The position numbers and the translations under genes are program-made. A stretch of 64,000 nt of DNA from Shewanella subflava (GTDB taxonomy: Bacteria; Pseudomonadota; Gammaproteobacteria; Enterobacterales; Shewanellaceae): positions 62,001 to 126,000 of the forward strand of contig NZ_JAPDMX010000001.1 in the NCBI RefSeq assembly GCF_025971955.1. The letters run 5' to 3'. Positions 47,130 through 56,243 of this stretch are shown in pieces. The notes beneath the pieces were generated by a model. The model did not search any database. It saw only the letters and a list, made by a program, of their open reading frames with translations, and had not been told where the DNA came from. How positions within the stretch are numbered: the stretch's first letter is position 1; each line of letters begins with the position of its first letter.

Positions 47130-47366
47130 AACCACCTACTTCTGTAGGTGGTTATCATCAATTAGGCTCTGCCTGAAGTATATTCAATAGCTGATTTACT
47201 CAAGTAATGCGTGAGCTGTGCTAATGGTGCGGTACAAGCTTCTAAATCAGGGATGATTTAGTTGAGCCTATAGGGATATATTTATGGCGTCTTGTCACGC
47301 ACGGTAGGTAAGCGCCCTTTTAGGGAGTGATATCAAAGCCACTTTCTTCAGAAGGTGGATTCTTTA
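47130..47366. mobile_element. Palindrome-flanked 0.24-kb element, possibly IS200/IS605-derived
   Basis: The left end is AACCACCTAC-TTCT-GTAGGTGGTT (47130-47153), a perfect 10-base hairpin. The right end is CCACTTTC-TTCA-GAAGGTGG (47339-47358), an 8-base hairpin with one wobble. Both have TTCT/TTCA loops and related CCAC...GGTGG bases. Subterminal hairpins at both ends of a short non-coding stretch recall palindrome-associated elements mobilised by IS200/IS605 TnpA. No tnpA or tnpB remains. The two-hairpin repeat copy 2 lies within it. The mobile origin is inference. Confidence 0.4.
47242..47290 (+). repeat. Two-hairpin repeat, copy 2
   Basis: Hairpin A is CTAAATCA-GGGA-TGATTTAG, then TTGAGCC, hairpin B TATA-GGGA-TATA, then TTTATGGCGT. 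It follows the plan of 11720-11767, with different but still self-complementary stems. Confidence 0.55.
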
Positions 47367-47540
47367 ATGTTAACCGTTTGTTGCTTGATGTGTTAGTAAC
47401 CGCTATGCTTAAAATCGACAGTTGAGTAAGGTATGCAGTAATCGAGATACCTAAATGGTGACACGTTAGGCTGTGATTGAAAGATTCAGTCCTAATAAAA
47501 TGATGACGTTAGCTAAAGCTATTAAGGTAAATAATCGTAT

Positions 47541-48332
47541 ATGCGAAGGTCTTGGTACAATTCTCAGCTATTGGTCGTGTGCTTGCTTGCCATGCTGCTA
47601 TCTTTAGGTTTTTTTCCGCGAGTTCAGGCTGAGATTGCTGTTTTACCAGAGTATAAAAAAGTCATTAACATCGCCTCCGCTGATTCTCGTCCTCCCTACA
47701 TTTTACCAGAAGACCGCTCAGGTCTTGAGTTAGATATCATTCGTTCCGCTTTTGCTGATCAGGGCATTGAAGTTAATTTTCAATTTTCGTCACGTAATCG
47801 ACAAATGTTGCATTTTGAACAACACAAAGTCGATGCCATCATTACTGTTAATCAGTACTCGGGTGTCAGTGGCTTTTTTTCAGATAATTATATCAGTTAT
47901 CAAAATGTCGCCATTAGTTTGGCAAAAGATGATCTAAGAATAAAAAATATCGATGACTTAGTTGGATTGAGTGTGGTCGCTTTTTTAAATGCTAATAATG
48001 TGTTGGGTGATGCGTTTCATCAAATGACCAAAAAGAATTTGTCTTATTTAGAGGTGTCACCACAACAAAAACAAAATAAAATGTTATATCTGCAAAGAGT
48101 CGATGTTGTGATTGCGGATAAAAACGTATTTCAATATTTAAACACCTTGATTGCCAGAGACGTGGATGTTAGCGAAAATTTACATTACCACATGATTTTT
48201 CCAGCATCAGATTATTTTGCTAGTTTTCACGATGAAAAATTGAAAAACAGCTTTAACCAAGGGTTAAAAAATATCCGCAATAATGGGGTTTATCAGCAAC
48301 TTCAGCAAAAATATATTGCTACAGTGCATTAA
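47541..48332 (+). CDS. Periplasmic solute-binding family 3 protein
   Basis: 263 residues with a long amino signal (MRRSWYNSQLLVVCLLAMLLSLGFFP, cleaved near AEIAV). The body is a bacterial extracellular solute-binding family 3 fold (ASADSRPPYILPEDRSGLELDIIRSAF, then VDAIITVNQYSGVSGFFSDNYISYQNVAISL), as in amino-acid ABC transporters. No ABC permease or ATPase gene is adjacent. Orphan members of this type in Shewanella may act as sensors or couple to other systems. The usual Arg in the ligand site cannot be assigned with certainty. Substrate unknown. Confidence 0.82.
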   Translation: MRRSWYNSQLLVVCLLAMLLSLGFFPRVQAEIAVLPEYKKVINIASADSRPPYILPEDRSGLELDIIRSAFADQGIEVNFQFSSRNRQMLHFEQHKVDAIITVNQYSGVSGFFSDNYISYQNVAISLAKDDLRIKNIDDLVGLSVVAFLNANNVLGDAFHQMTKKNLSYLEVSPQQKQNKMLYLQRVDVVIADKNVFQYLNTLIARDVDVSENLHYHMIFPASDYFASFHDEKLKNSFNQGLKNIRNNGVYQQLQQKYIATVH

Positions 48333-48359
48333 AATAAAGCCTCAAATGAGGCTTTATTT
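48332..48359. terminator. Bidirectional terminator
   Basis: AAATAAAGCCTCA / TGAGGCTTTATTT, 13 bases perfect, between the solute-binding gene and the converging ubiK. Confidence 0.85.
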
Positions 48360-48372
48360 GTGTCGGTTATTG

Positions 48373-48624
48373 CTAATCAGCTAAGCGCTTTTCTAATTCG
48401 TTTACTTGAGCTTGAAGTGCTTCAAGTTTTTCTCGAGTTTTTAATAATACGTGTTGCTGTACTTCAAATTCTTCGCGTGAGACGACATCTAACTTCATTA
48501 GCTGACTTTGCAAAACTTGTTTACTGCGTTCTTCAAACTCGGCAGCAAATTGCTTGACACCGCTTGGTAAATTTTCGCTTAGCTGTTTGGCGACTTCTTC
48601 AATTTTCTTTGGATTAATCATCAT
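48373..48624 (-). CDS. ubiK: Ubiquinone biosynthesis accessory factor UbiK
   Basis: An 83-residue membrane-fusogenic coiled-coil protein (BMFP family, YqiC) that assists aerobic ubiquinone synthesis by binding UbiJ. The amino helix is MINPKKIEEVAKQLSENLPSGVKQF, a family signature. A coiled coil fills residues about 50-80 (EEFEVQQHVLLKTREKLEALQAQVNELEKRL). I start at the ATG at 48624, preceded by AGGA; the frame extends 45 codons further up, into non-coding sequence in front of rep. It is divergent from rep. Confidence 0.92.
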   Translation of the reverse strand: MMINPKKIEEVAKQLSENLPSGVKQFAAEFEERSKQVLQSQLMKLDVVSREEFEVQQHVLLKTREKLEALQAQVNELEKRLAD

Positions 48625-48764
48625 TTGTCTTCCTACACCAATATTGCTGCCATTGTAGCTCAGCGATACCCCAGGGGCAAAATATGACGACAAAATTGTT
48701 AACTCTACCAAGTTGCCATCTGCTATGATCCGCCTTCGTGTTGAATAGTGGGAATGCAATTAAA

Positions 48765-50777
48765 ATGAAACTCAATCCAGGACAAAATGATGCCGTGCAT
48801 TATGTCTCCGGCCCTTGTTTGGTATTAGCAGGTGCGGGTAGTGGAAAAACGCGAGTGATCATTAATAAAATTGCTTACCTAGTTGAAAAATGTGGTTATA
48901 ACGCCCGCAACATTGCCGCCGTCACCTTCACCAACAAAGCTGCGCGTGAAATGAAAGAGCGTGTGGCGCAATCTATGGGTAGAAAAGAAGCTCGTGGATT
49001 ATGGATCTCTACCTTCCACACGTTGGGCTTAGAAATTATTAAACGTGAGCATAAAGTCTTAGGACTTAAGGCGGGTTTTTCATTATTTGATGATCAAGAT
49101 ACGTTTGCGTTATTAAAAGAATTAACCCAGAACGAATTAGATGAAGATAAAGATTTAATTAAAGCATTAGCGTCAGCTATTTCAAATTGGAAAGGCGGCT
49201 TAGTTATCCCTCAGCAAGCACGCAAAATGGCTAAAGATGAGCAGGGCCAGCTATTTGCTATGTTGTATCAACGTTATGCTCAACATATGAAAGCCTATAA
49301 CGCCCTCGACTTTGATGATTTAATTTTGATCCCTACTTTGCTATTACGCATGAATGAGGAAGTGCGTACCCGCTGGCAGACGCGGATTCAATATTTGCTG
49401 GTGGACGAATATCAAGATACTAACACCAGTCAATATGAGTTGGTTAAATTGTTGGTTGGTGAGCGAGCAAGATTTACCGTGGTAGGTGATGACGACCAAT
49501 CTATTTACTCATGGCGCGGTGCCAAGCCGCAAAATTTAGTATTACTGGGTAGTGATTTTCCTGAGCTGAAATTGATTAAGTTGGAGCAGAATTATCGCTC
49601 CAGCCAAAGGATCTTACGCGCAGCTAATATCCTGATTGCGAATAATCCTCACGTATATGAAAAAGCCCTGTTCAGTGAATTGGCCTATGGTGAGCCATTA
49701 AGGGTATTAATTGCCGCCAATGAAGAACAAGAGGCTGAGCGTGTGGTGGCAGAGATCATTCGCCATAAATTTGTTGGGCGAACTCAATTCGGACAATACG
49801 CTATTTTGTATCGGGGAAATCATCAGTCACGTTTACTTGAACGCGCACTCATGACAAACCGTATTCCCTATAAACTCAGTGGTGGCACCTCATTTTTTGC
49901 CCGCGCTGAAATTAAAGACATCATGGCTTATCTGCGTTTAGTGGTAAATCCTGATGATGATAATGCCTTTTTAAGAGTGGTTAATTTACCTAAACGCGGG
50001 ATAGGCCCGGCAACGTTAGAGCGATTGGGCAACTTTGCTAATCAAAAACACATTTCCATGTTTGAAGCTATTTTTGATGCGGGGCTTAATCATGAGTTGG
50101 CGCCTGCCGCCGTTAAATCGCTATACCAATTTGGGCAGTTTATCGTTGATACGGGCGAAATTGCTAAGCGTGGGGAGTCGGTTGATGCGATTAAAAAACT
50201 GATCCGCAGTATCAATTACGAAGACTACCTATACGAAACCAGTACCAGCGCTAAAGCCGCCGAAATGCGTATGAAAAACATTTCAGAGTTGTATCGCTGG
50301 GTCACAGAAATGCTTGAAGGTGACGAGCTTGATGAGCCGATGACGTTACCAGAAGTGGTAACTCGATTAACCTTACGTGACATGATGGAGCGCAATAGTG
50401 AAGACGAGGGCGGCGATCAGGTGCAGTTAATGACCTTACATGCCTCCAAAGGACTCGAGTTTCCATTCGTATTTATGGTTGGCGTTGAAGAACGTATTTT
50501 GCCCCATCAATCCAGTATCGATGAAGATAATGTTGATGAGGAGCGACGACTCGCATACGTGGGAATCACCCGTGCGCAACGTGAATTGTGGTTTGTGATT
50601 TGTCGCGAGCGACGTCAATTTGGTGAAACTATGCGCTGTGAACCAAGTCGATTTTTGATGGAATTGCCTCAAGATGATTTAATTTGGGAAAACCGTAAAC
50701 CACAACAAACTGAGCAACAAAGAATGGCCACTGGTAAAAGTAATATTGCCAATCTTAGGGACATGTTTAAAAAGTAG
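48765..50777 (+). CDS. rep: ATP-dependent DNA helicase Rep
   Basis: A superfamily 1A helicase that unwinds 3'-5' and clears proteins ahead of replication forks. The 670-residue length and opening ([21 protein letters not shown]) fit E. coli Rep. Motifs in order: Walker A AGAGSGKT at residues 22-29, Ia [81 protein letters not shown]. The start at 48765 aligns with Rep and has GGGA upstream; the longer frame from 48738 is not needed. Confidence 0.97.
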   Translation: MKLNPGQNDAVHYVSGPCLVLAGAGSGKTRVIINKIAYLVEKCGYNARNIAAVTFTNKAAREMKERVAQSMGRKEARGLWISTFHTLGLEIIKREHKVLGLKAGFSLFDDQDTFALLKELTQNELDEDKDLIKALASAISNWKGGLVIPQQARKMAKDEQGQLFAMLYQRYAQHMKAYNALDFDDLILIPTLLLRMNEEVRTRWQTRIQYLLVDEYQDTNTSQYELVKLLVGERARFTVVGDDDQSIYSWRGAKPQNLVLLGSDFPELKLIKLEQNYRSSQRILRAANILIANNPHVYEKALFSELAYGEPLRVLIAANEEQEAERVVAEIIRHKFVGRTQFGQYAILYRGNHQSRLLERALMTNRIPYKLSGGTSFFARAEIKDIMAYLRLVVNPDDDNAFLRVVNLPKRGIGPATLERLGNFANQKHISMFEAIFDAGLNHELAPAAVKSLYQFGQFIVDTGEIAKRGESVDAIKKLIRSINYEDYLYETSTSAKAAEMRMKNISELYRWVTEMLEGDELDEPMTLPEVVTRLTLRDMMERNSEDEGGDQVQLMTLHASKGLEFPFVFMVGVEERILPHQSSIDEDNVDEERRLAYVGITRAQRELWFVICRERRQFGETMRCEPSRFLMELPQDDLIWENRKPQQTEQQRMATGKSNIANLRDMFKK

Positions 50778-50928
50778 TCAATAGGTTTTGATGTGGCAAT
50801 GGGGGAGTAATATTTGTTTTGATGTCACATAAAAACAAAGTGTTACCTAAAAGGCAAGTAAGCCGTATCAAGGGATAAATGATCAAGGGCGATTTTGTGC
50901 TGTAGTTTCTAGATGGCAATAATCATTG

Positions 50929-53562
50929 TTAAGCACAGGAATTCATTATATTAGTGCTGTTTACGGTTTTTTTTTCCAATGTTCTTCCTTTGCCAACCTT
51001 ATAACCCAGCTCAATAAATTGGAGTTTTTGTTGTAAGGTATCAATACCCGTGGCAACCATGTTTATCTCTAATGCATCTGCTGATAATTGGTAAGCTTTG
51101 ACCAATTTCAATTGATTATCATTAAGCAAATGTTTACTGATTTCTTGGTCAAGCATTAAGGTACTGATGGGTAAAAAACTTAAGCTGCTTAATGAGCTAT
51201 AACCCGTTCCGAAATGGTCGAGGCCGATATTGGTGCCTAATTGCTTGAGAATTTCAAAGGCATTAAGGTGATTTTCGGTGTCTTTCACTAATGATTTTTC
51301 GTTGAAAAAAACCGTCAGTTTCGACAAATCTATTTTGCTACTTTTTAAGGTGTTTTTAAGACCACGCAAGGCATATTTATGGTTCACATGCTGGCTTGAT
51401 ATCGACATATAAAGTTGCGTCATAGCACCATATTGCCGTTTTAATGCCGGATAATCTTTGTTTAATTGTTGAAAAATATAGTCATCAAAAATTAAAGAGA
51501 GTTGTGCGTTTGATGTCAGTTGTAGCAATTTATTATGATCCCAAAAACCATGTTTTTCATGCTGCCACTGTGCTTGTGGCTCTATTGCGATAATGGTTTC
51601 TTGTGTTAAATCATAAATAGGACGATAGCTAATTTGAATAAGATGTTGATTGAGTGCTAGGGTGAGTTGCTCATTTAAATCATTTCTTTGTTCAGACTGG
51701 AAGCTTAATTCTCTGTCGAAAATAACATAACAGCCCTTACCATTTGCTTTTGCTTGGTACATGGCTCTGTCTGCATCACGCAAAATAGATTCACTGGTCT
51801 CTAATTTATCGTTGCGACTAAAGGCGATGCCAATGCTGGCACCCGAGAGAAAGTCTTTATTGGATAACGAATAAGCTTGACTAACTTGATGCAAAATACG
51901 CTCGCAGACTTCTGTGGCATCCTGAGTGCCGCGAATGGAATCAAGTAAAATGACAAATTCATCTCCCCCCATTCTTGCCAAAGTATCGTTCTCACGAATG
52001 CAGCTTTTCAGACGTTTAGCGGTTTCAATCAAAAAACGATCGCCTTCAAGGTGGCCTAAGGTATCGTTAATTACTTTAAAGCGATCCAAATCGATGAATA
52101 GCAGAGCAAATTGATCGAGTCCATGTCGCCTGACATGCTTTAATGCTTGGGATAATCTGTCCATTAGGAAATTACGGTTTGGCAGTCCCGTTAATCCATC
52201 ATGTTGTGCATCATGTACAAGCTGCGCTTCAATTTTTCGGCGCTGATTAATTTCTGTTTGTAAGTTGCGATTGACTAGAGCCAGAGCCTGAGTTCGCGTC
52301 GACACTTTTTCTTCTAGTAGTTCATGACTGCGCTTTAATGATTCAACCGCATTTTTACGTTCAATTGCATTGGCAATGTGTTGCGACACAAATGTCAGCA
52401 GTTCAAGGTCTTTAGTTTGATAGTTTTGTTTGGCGTCTAGGCTGTAAATGGTCAGCGCGCCAACTACGTGGTCATGAATGATTAACGGCACGCCTATCCA
52501 TTGATGCATATGCTCGGTGCGGTTTAGTTCAGGAGACATCGCATAAATATCACCATTCTCAACCAGCTTTTTGATGTCTTGCTTGCTGAGCAATCTAGGT
52601 TGTCTATGCTGTAAAATATATTCAGTTAACCCGTCTTGCACTGGTCGTGACGAGGGGTAGTCATTGTCCAGTTGTGACACATAAAAAGGGAAGGACAACA
52701 TGTTGTTATCAATTAACGAGATAAAACAGTTTTGTGCAGGCAGTAACTGGCTAATAATTTCATGAATACGGGTATAGAAATCTTTTTGAGCAAGTTTAGA
52801 GGAGGAAAGATCTGCGATTTGAAATAAAGACTTTTGTAGGTTTTCGGCTTTTACGCGTTCTTTTACTTCTGACTTTAGGCTGTTGTATGCTTGGCTTAAT
52901 TCTTTGGTGCGTTCTTCAATAGCTAATTCAAGTTGTTCATTATGCAGTAATCGCTCCATTACGCCTGAAATATGTTGACTAATAAAGCCCATTAATTCCA
53001 GTTCAAGCTCGCCATAGTTAATTTCAGTATTATAACTTTGGACAACTAAAACACCGTTTACCACCTCTGCGTTTTTAATTGGCACACCTAGCCATTGGTG
53101 GCATGGAGAACCTAATCCTTGAATTTTACCCTGCTCAATCAGCTTGCAAAATTCATCTTCATTGCATAACAACGGTAACCCCTGCCTGAGCACATAACCG
53201 GTAATACCACGATTTAAAATTTCAGAAATTTCTTCATCTGGGTATAACTCGCTCGGATGGGCATCTTTTTCATCGGCAAAAAAAGGCAGGGTAATCAGTC
53301 CTGTTTTAGGGTTTTGTGCTGCGATGAAAAAGTTATCTGCGGGAATGAGACGCTGCAAGTGTTGATGAACACCTGTGTAGAAATCTTCTAAACTGCTGAC
53401 ATTATTAGCTATATTAGAGATGCCTAATAGTGCATTTTGTACGATTTCAGCGCGCTTATATTTTTTAGCTAAGCGCTTTAATCTCGCAATACGACGTTGA
53501 AGTGAATCAACATCAGTAGGTAACTTGGGGCTATTAATTTCCGTATCCATACCTGCAGCCAC
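50929..53562 (-). CDS. GAF-GAF-GGDEF-degenerate EAL protein
   Basis: An 877-residue soluble protein. A coiled coil near residues 20-40 precedes two related GAF domains (about 45-205 and 245-405; both contain HQWxGVPxxxxxVVxGxLxVxS). A second coiled coil lies near 415-455. The GGDEF domain is intact: LFIDLDRFKVINDTLGH, ARMGGDEF, with the REND inhibitory site five residues before. The EAL part is degenerate: EAL reads EPQ, the DDFGTG loop reads DHFGTG, and VAEGVE reads VATGID, so phosphodiesterase activity is improbable. The likely role is a GAF-regulated diguanylate cyclase. The start is a GTG at 53562 with AGGA just upstream; an ATG at 53550 is an alternative. Confidence 0.9.
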   Translation of the reverse strand: MAAGMDTEINSPKLPTDVDSLQRRIARLKRLAKKYKRAEIVQNALLGISNIANNVSSLEDFYTGVHQHLQRLIPADNFFIAAQNPKTGLITLPFFADEKDAHPSELYPDEEISEILNRGITGYVLRQGLPLLCNEDEFCKLIEQGKIQGLGSPCHQWLGVPIKNAEVVNGVLVVQSYNTEINYGELELELMGFISQHISGVMERLLHNEQLELAIEERTKELSQAYNSLKSEVKERVKAENLQKSLFQIADLSSSKLAQKDFYTRIHEIISQLLPAQNCFISLIDNNMLSFPFYVSQLDNDYPSSRPVQDGLTEYILQHRQPRLLSKQDIKKLVENGDIYAMSPELNRTEHMHQWIGVPLIIHDHVVGALTIYSLDAKQNYQTKDLELLTFVSQHIANAIERKNAVESLKRSHELLEEKVSTRTQALALVNRNLQTEINQRRKIEAQLVHDAQHDGLTGLPNRNFLMDRLSQALKHVRRHGLDQFALLFIDLDRFKVINDTLGHLEGDRFLIETAKRLKSCIRENDTLARMGGDEFVILLDSIRGTQDATEVCERILHQVSQAYSLSNKDFLSGASIGIAFSRNDKLETSESILRDADRAMYQAKANGKGCYVIFDRELSFQSEQRNDLNEQLTLALNQHLIQISYRPIYDLTQETIIAIEPQAQWQHEKHGFWDHNKLLQLTSNAQLSLIFDDYIFQQLNKDYPALKRQYGAMTQLYMSISSQHVNHKYALRGLKNTLKSSKIDLSKLTVFFNEKSLVKDTENHLNAFEILKQLGTNIGLDHFGTGYSSLSSLSFLPISTLMLDQEISKHLLNDNQLKLVKAYQLSADALEINMVATGIDTLQQKLQFIELGYKVGKGRTLEKKTVNSTNIMNSCA

Positions 53563-53720
53563 ACTATCCTATTAACAATACTCAGAAATGTACAAAGCCA
53601 ACAAGTATATTTAACACAATTTAAAATGTGATCCAAGTAATATAATACGCCGTAAAATGAGGATAAAACGCGCTGATTAGTCAAAACTTAATCACTCAGA
53701 TAAAAAAAGTGAATCATGAC

Positions 53721-53749
53721 TAGACGTAGAGGCAATTTATCCCTACTAT
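53721..53749 (+). promoter_or_regulatory. Candidate tRNA operon promoter
   Basis: TAGACG and TACTAT with a 17-base spacer, followed by a GC-rich discriminator (GCGTCGC), as usual for stable-RNA promoters under stringent control. The predicted start is about 14 bases before the first tRNA. Confidence 0.5.
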
Positions 53750-53770
53750 ATGCGTCGCTAACCAAGGCGA

Positions 53771-53847
53771 GCGCCCATAGCTCAGCTGGATAGAGCGTAC
53801 CCCTCCGGAGGGTAAGGCCGAAGGTTCGAATCCTTCTGGGCGCACCA
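53771..53847 (+). tRNA. tRNA-Arg (CCG)
   Basis: A complete cloverleaf with acceptor GCGCCCA/TGGGCGC, anticodon loop CTCCGGA (anticodon CCG), GGTTCGAATCC T-arm and an encoded CCA. Confidence 0.95.
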
Positions 53848-53896
53848 TTCGGTATCTATGCTTTTTCGAATTTGGTTGGTAAGATTGAACGTCAGT

Positions 53897-53973
53897 GGTG
53901 ATTGTAGCTCAGTTGGTAGAGTCCCGGATTGTGATTCCGGTTGTCGTGGGTTCGAGCCCCATCAGTCACCCCA
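53897..53973 (+). tRNA. tRNA-His (GTG)
   Basis: Anticodon loop TTGTGAT (GTG). It has the extra G at position -1 paired in an eight-base acceptor (GGTGATTG with CAGTCACC), diagnostic of tRNA-His. CCA is encoded. Confidence 0.95.
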
Positions 53974-54022
53974 TTCAATTTACAGGCGTTGTTGATAACG
54001 TAACTTGTTAAATATCAATATT

Positions 54023-54099
54023 CGGTGATTAGCGCAGCCCGGTAGCGCATCTCGTTTGGGACGAGAGGGTCAGAGGTTCGAATCCTCTATCACCGACCA
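54023..54099 (+). tRNA. tRNA-Pro (TGG), copy 1
   Basis: Starts CGGTGAT, anticodon loop TTTGGGA (TGG), ends ATCACCG-ACCA. Identical to the next copy. In E. coli the order is Arg-His-Leu-Pro; no tRNA-Leu is present here. Confidence 0.95.
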
Positions 54100-54173
54100 C
54101 TTTTGCGCATTCTTATAGCGAATTTAGCCGAAATGGTTAAATAAATATCAGACTTGTTTTCAAGTAAAAAATT

Positions 54174-54250
54174 CGGTGATTAGCGCAGCCCGGTAGCGCA
54201 TCTCGTTTGGGACGAGAGGGTCAGAGGTTCGAATCCTCTATCACCGACCA
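54174..54250 (+). tRNA. tRNA-Pro (TGG), copy 2
   Basis: An exact duplicate of the tRNA at 54023, separated by a 74-base spacer of unrelated sequence. Only the tRNA plus about two leading bases are shared. Confidence 0.95.
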
Positions 54251-54257
54251 GTTTAAG

Positions 54258-54287
54258 CAAAAAGCCACTCTGATGAGTGGCTTTTTG
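54258..54287 (+). terminator. Terminator of the tRNA operon
   Basis: GCAAAAAGCCACTC / GAGTGGCTTTTTGC with loop TGAT, immediately after the second tRNA-Pro. Confidence 0.92.
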
Positions 54288-54579
54288 CTATTTATCTTTT
54301 AAGTACCATTATTTTTTAGTTGCTTACAAAATGCAGCATGCTTAGATCATAGAAATTAGCATAGGCAGCGATGCGCTAAAATACCAATCGTAATCAATCT
54401 CTGAACACCCTAGCTTGTTAAAATACTCGATAACAGCGTTAGATTTTTTAATTGTAGAATAACTGCTTATCGAAAAATCTGCCTTATTCTTAAGCGTTTT
54501 TTCTACGCTGTTTTTGATGACTTGCTTATTGTGATTGGTATTACGTGCTTTTAAGGTTATATCGATTGACTAAAAATGA
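54288..54579. other. Intergenic region, no gene seen
   Basis: About 290 AT-rich bases between the tRNA terminator and the rimO terminator. No further tRNA, integrase or attachment-site repeat is seen next to the tRNA genes. Confidence 0.5.
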
Positions 54580-54609
54580 AAAAAGCATGAAGTCGCCTCC
54601 ATGCTTTTT
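54580..54609 (-). terminator. Terminator of rimO
   Basis: AAAAAGCATG / CATGCTTTTT stem, reading into a T-run on the minus strand 31 bases after the rimO stop. Confidence 0.87.
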
Positions 54610-54640
54610 GATTATCGCCACAACCTTGGTTGCTACAGGA

Positions 54641-56065
54641 TTAATCTTCTACGCGAACGCCCCAAACGTCATGTTCATCGGCATGGATAATTTGCACCCA
54701 AATCTGATCACCTGGCTGGACATCAAATTCGTCTGTTAAGTAAACTTTACCGTCAACTTCAGGCGCGTCCATGTAAGAACGTCCTACAGCGCCTTCAGTG
54801 TTCACTTCATCAATTAATACCAAGTATTCTTGACCTATGCGGGCTTGCAGTTTGTCAGCACTAATTTGCGCCTGTACTGCCATGAAGCGTTGTAATCTGT
54901 CTTCCATCACATCATCAGGTACATGATCGGGTAAGTCATTGGCCTTAGCACCGGCTACGGGCGAATATTTGAAACAACCGACACGGTCTAATTGCGCCTC
55001 TTCTAAAAAGTCTAACAGCTCTTCAAATTCTTCTTCGGTTTCACCTGGAAAACCGACAATAAAGGTTGAACGAATTACCAGCTCAGGGCAAATCTCGCGC
55101 CATTTTTTGATGCGCTCTAACACTTTATCTGAGCTACCTGGACGCTTCATTAACTTAAGAATACGCTTGTTTGCATGCTGAAAAGGGATATCCAGATACG
55201 GTAAAATTTTCCCTTCAGCCATTAATGGAATAATGTCGTCAACATGCGGGTAGGGGTATACATAATGCAGGCGAACCCAAACCCCTTGCTTGGCCAGTTC
55301 TTCACATAATTGCTGCATGTGGGTTTTTACTGGCATGCCATCCCAAAATGCTGTTTTATGTTTAACATCAACGCCATAAGCCGATGTATCTTGTGAAATA
55401 ACTAATAACTCTTTTACACCTGCTTTGGCTAAGCGCTGCGCTTCACCTAAAACATCACCAATCGGGCGTGAGTCCAAATCACCGCGCATTGACGGAATAA
55501 TGCAGAAAGTACAGCGATGATTACAGCCTTCCGATATCTTCAGATACGCATAATGTTTTGGTGTAAGTTTAATGCCGTGATCAGGCACTAAATCCATCAG
55601 TGGGTTATATTTGGGTTTTTCAACATGCAAATGTACCTGCTTTAATACTTCATCATAGGCATGTGGGCCTGTGACACCTAGTACGTTAGGGTGCAGTTCA
55701 ATAATTTCATCTTTTTTAGCGCCTAAACATCCGGTTACTAATACTTTGCCATTGGCTGCTAATGCTTCGCCAATGGTATCTAATGATTCCTGCACCGCAG
55801 CATCAATAAACCCACAGGTATTCACGATAACCATATCGGCATCGGCGTAGGTGGGTACGACGTCATAACCTTCGGTGCGCAATTGGGTCAGAATGCGTTC
55901 AGAGTCAACTAGGTTTTTTGGGCAACCCAGACTCACAAAGCCTATCTTTGCAGCGCTAGCTGAAATTGGACTATTGGTTGAAGCGGATTGTGCTTGTTCC
56001 TCTATGACCTTTTTGGGTGTCGCTAGGGTTGTGGTTTGTTTCGGGTCATAGTGATTAACAGTCAT
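54641..56065 (-). CDS. rimO: Ribosomal protein S12 methylthiotransferase RimO
   Basis: A radical-SAM enzyme that adds a methylthio group to the conserved Asp of ribosomal protein S12. It has the UPF0004 domain ([19 protein letters not shown], near residue 40, with Cys in TCGF and TGCLG as auxiliary cluster ligands), the SAM cluster CNHRCTFC (near 182), and a TRAM end ([20 protein letters not shown]). The 474-residue length is about 35 more than E. coli's owing to a Thr/Ser/Ala-rich amino extension before KIGFVSLG, which may be a real tail or an overlong start. It is a single gene with its own terminator. Confidence 0.95.
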   Translation of the reverse strand: MTVNHYDPKQTTTLATPKKVIEEQAQSASTNSPISASAAKIGFVSLGCPKNLVDSERILTQLRTEGYDVVPTYADADMVIVNTCGFIDAAVQESLDTIGEALAANGKVLVTGCLGAKKDEIIELHPNVLGVTGPHAYDEVLKQVHLHVEKPKYNPLMDLVPDHGIKLTPKHYAYLKISEGCNHRCTFCIIPSMRGDLDSRPIGDVLGEAQRLAKAGVKELLVISQDTSAYGVDVKHKTAFWDGMPVKTHMQQLCEELAKQGVWVRLHYVYPYPHVDDIIPLMAEGKILPYLDIPFQHANKRILKLMKRPGSSDKVLERIKKWREICPELVIRSTFIVGFPGETEEEFEELLDFLEEAQLDRVGCFKYSPVAGAKANDLPDHVPDDVMEDRLQRFMAVQAQISADKLQARIGQEYLVLIDEVNTEGAVGRSYMDAPEVDGKVYLTDEFDVQPGDQIWVQIIHADEHDVWGVRVED

Positions 56066-56243
56066 AGTGCCTCGATAGATAGGGATAAATAGACCAGCGT
56101 AAAATAGCCAAAATTGAGTGGCAGAATTATACAGCAGTATTTTAGGGAATTCAGCTATAGAAAATGACGTACAACAAAATCAAGGCTTAGTTTTTTGGCT
56201 AAACCTTGCATAAGGGGCGGGATACTAGCGGGGCTTCTTGGTA

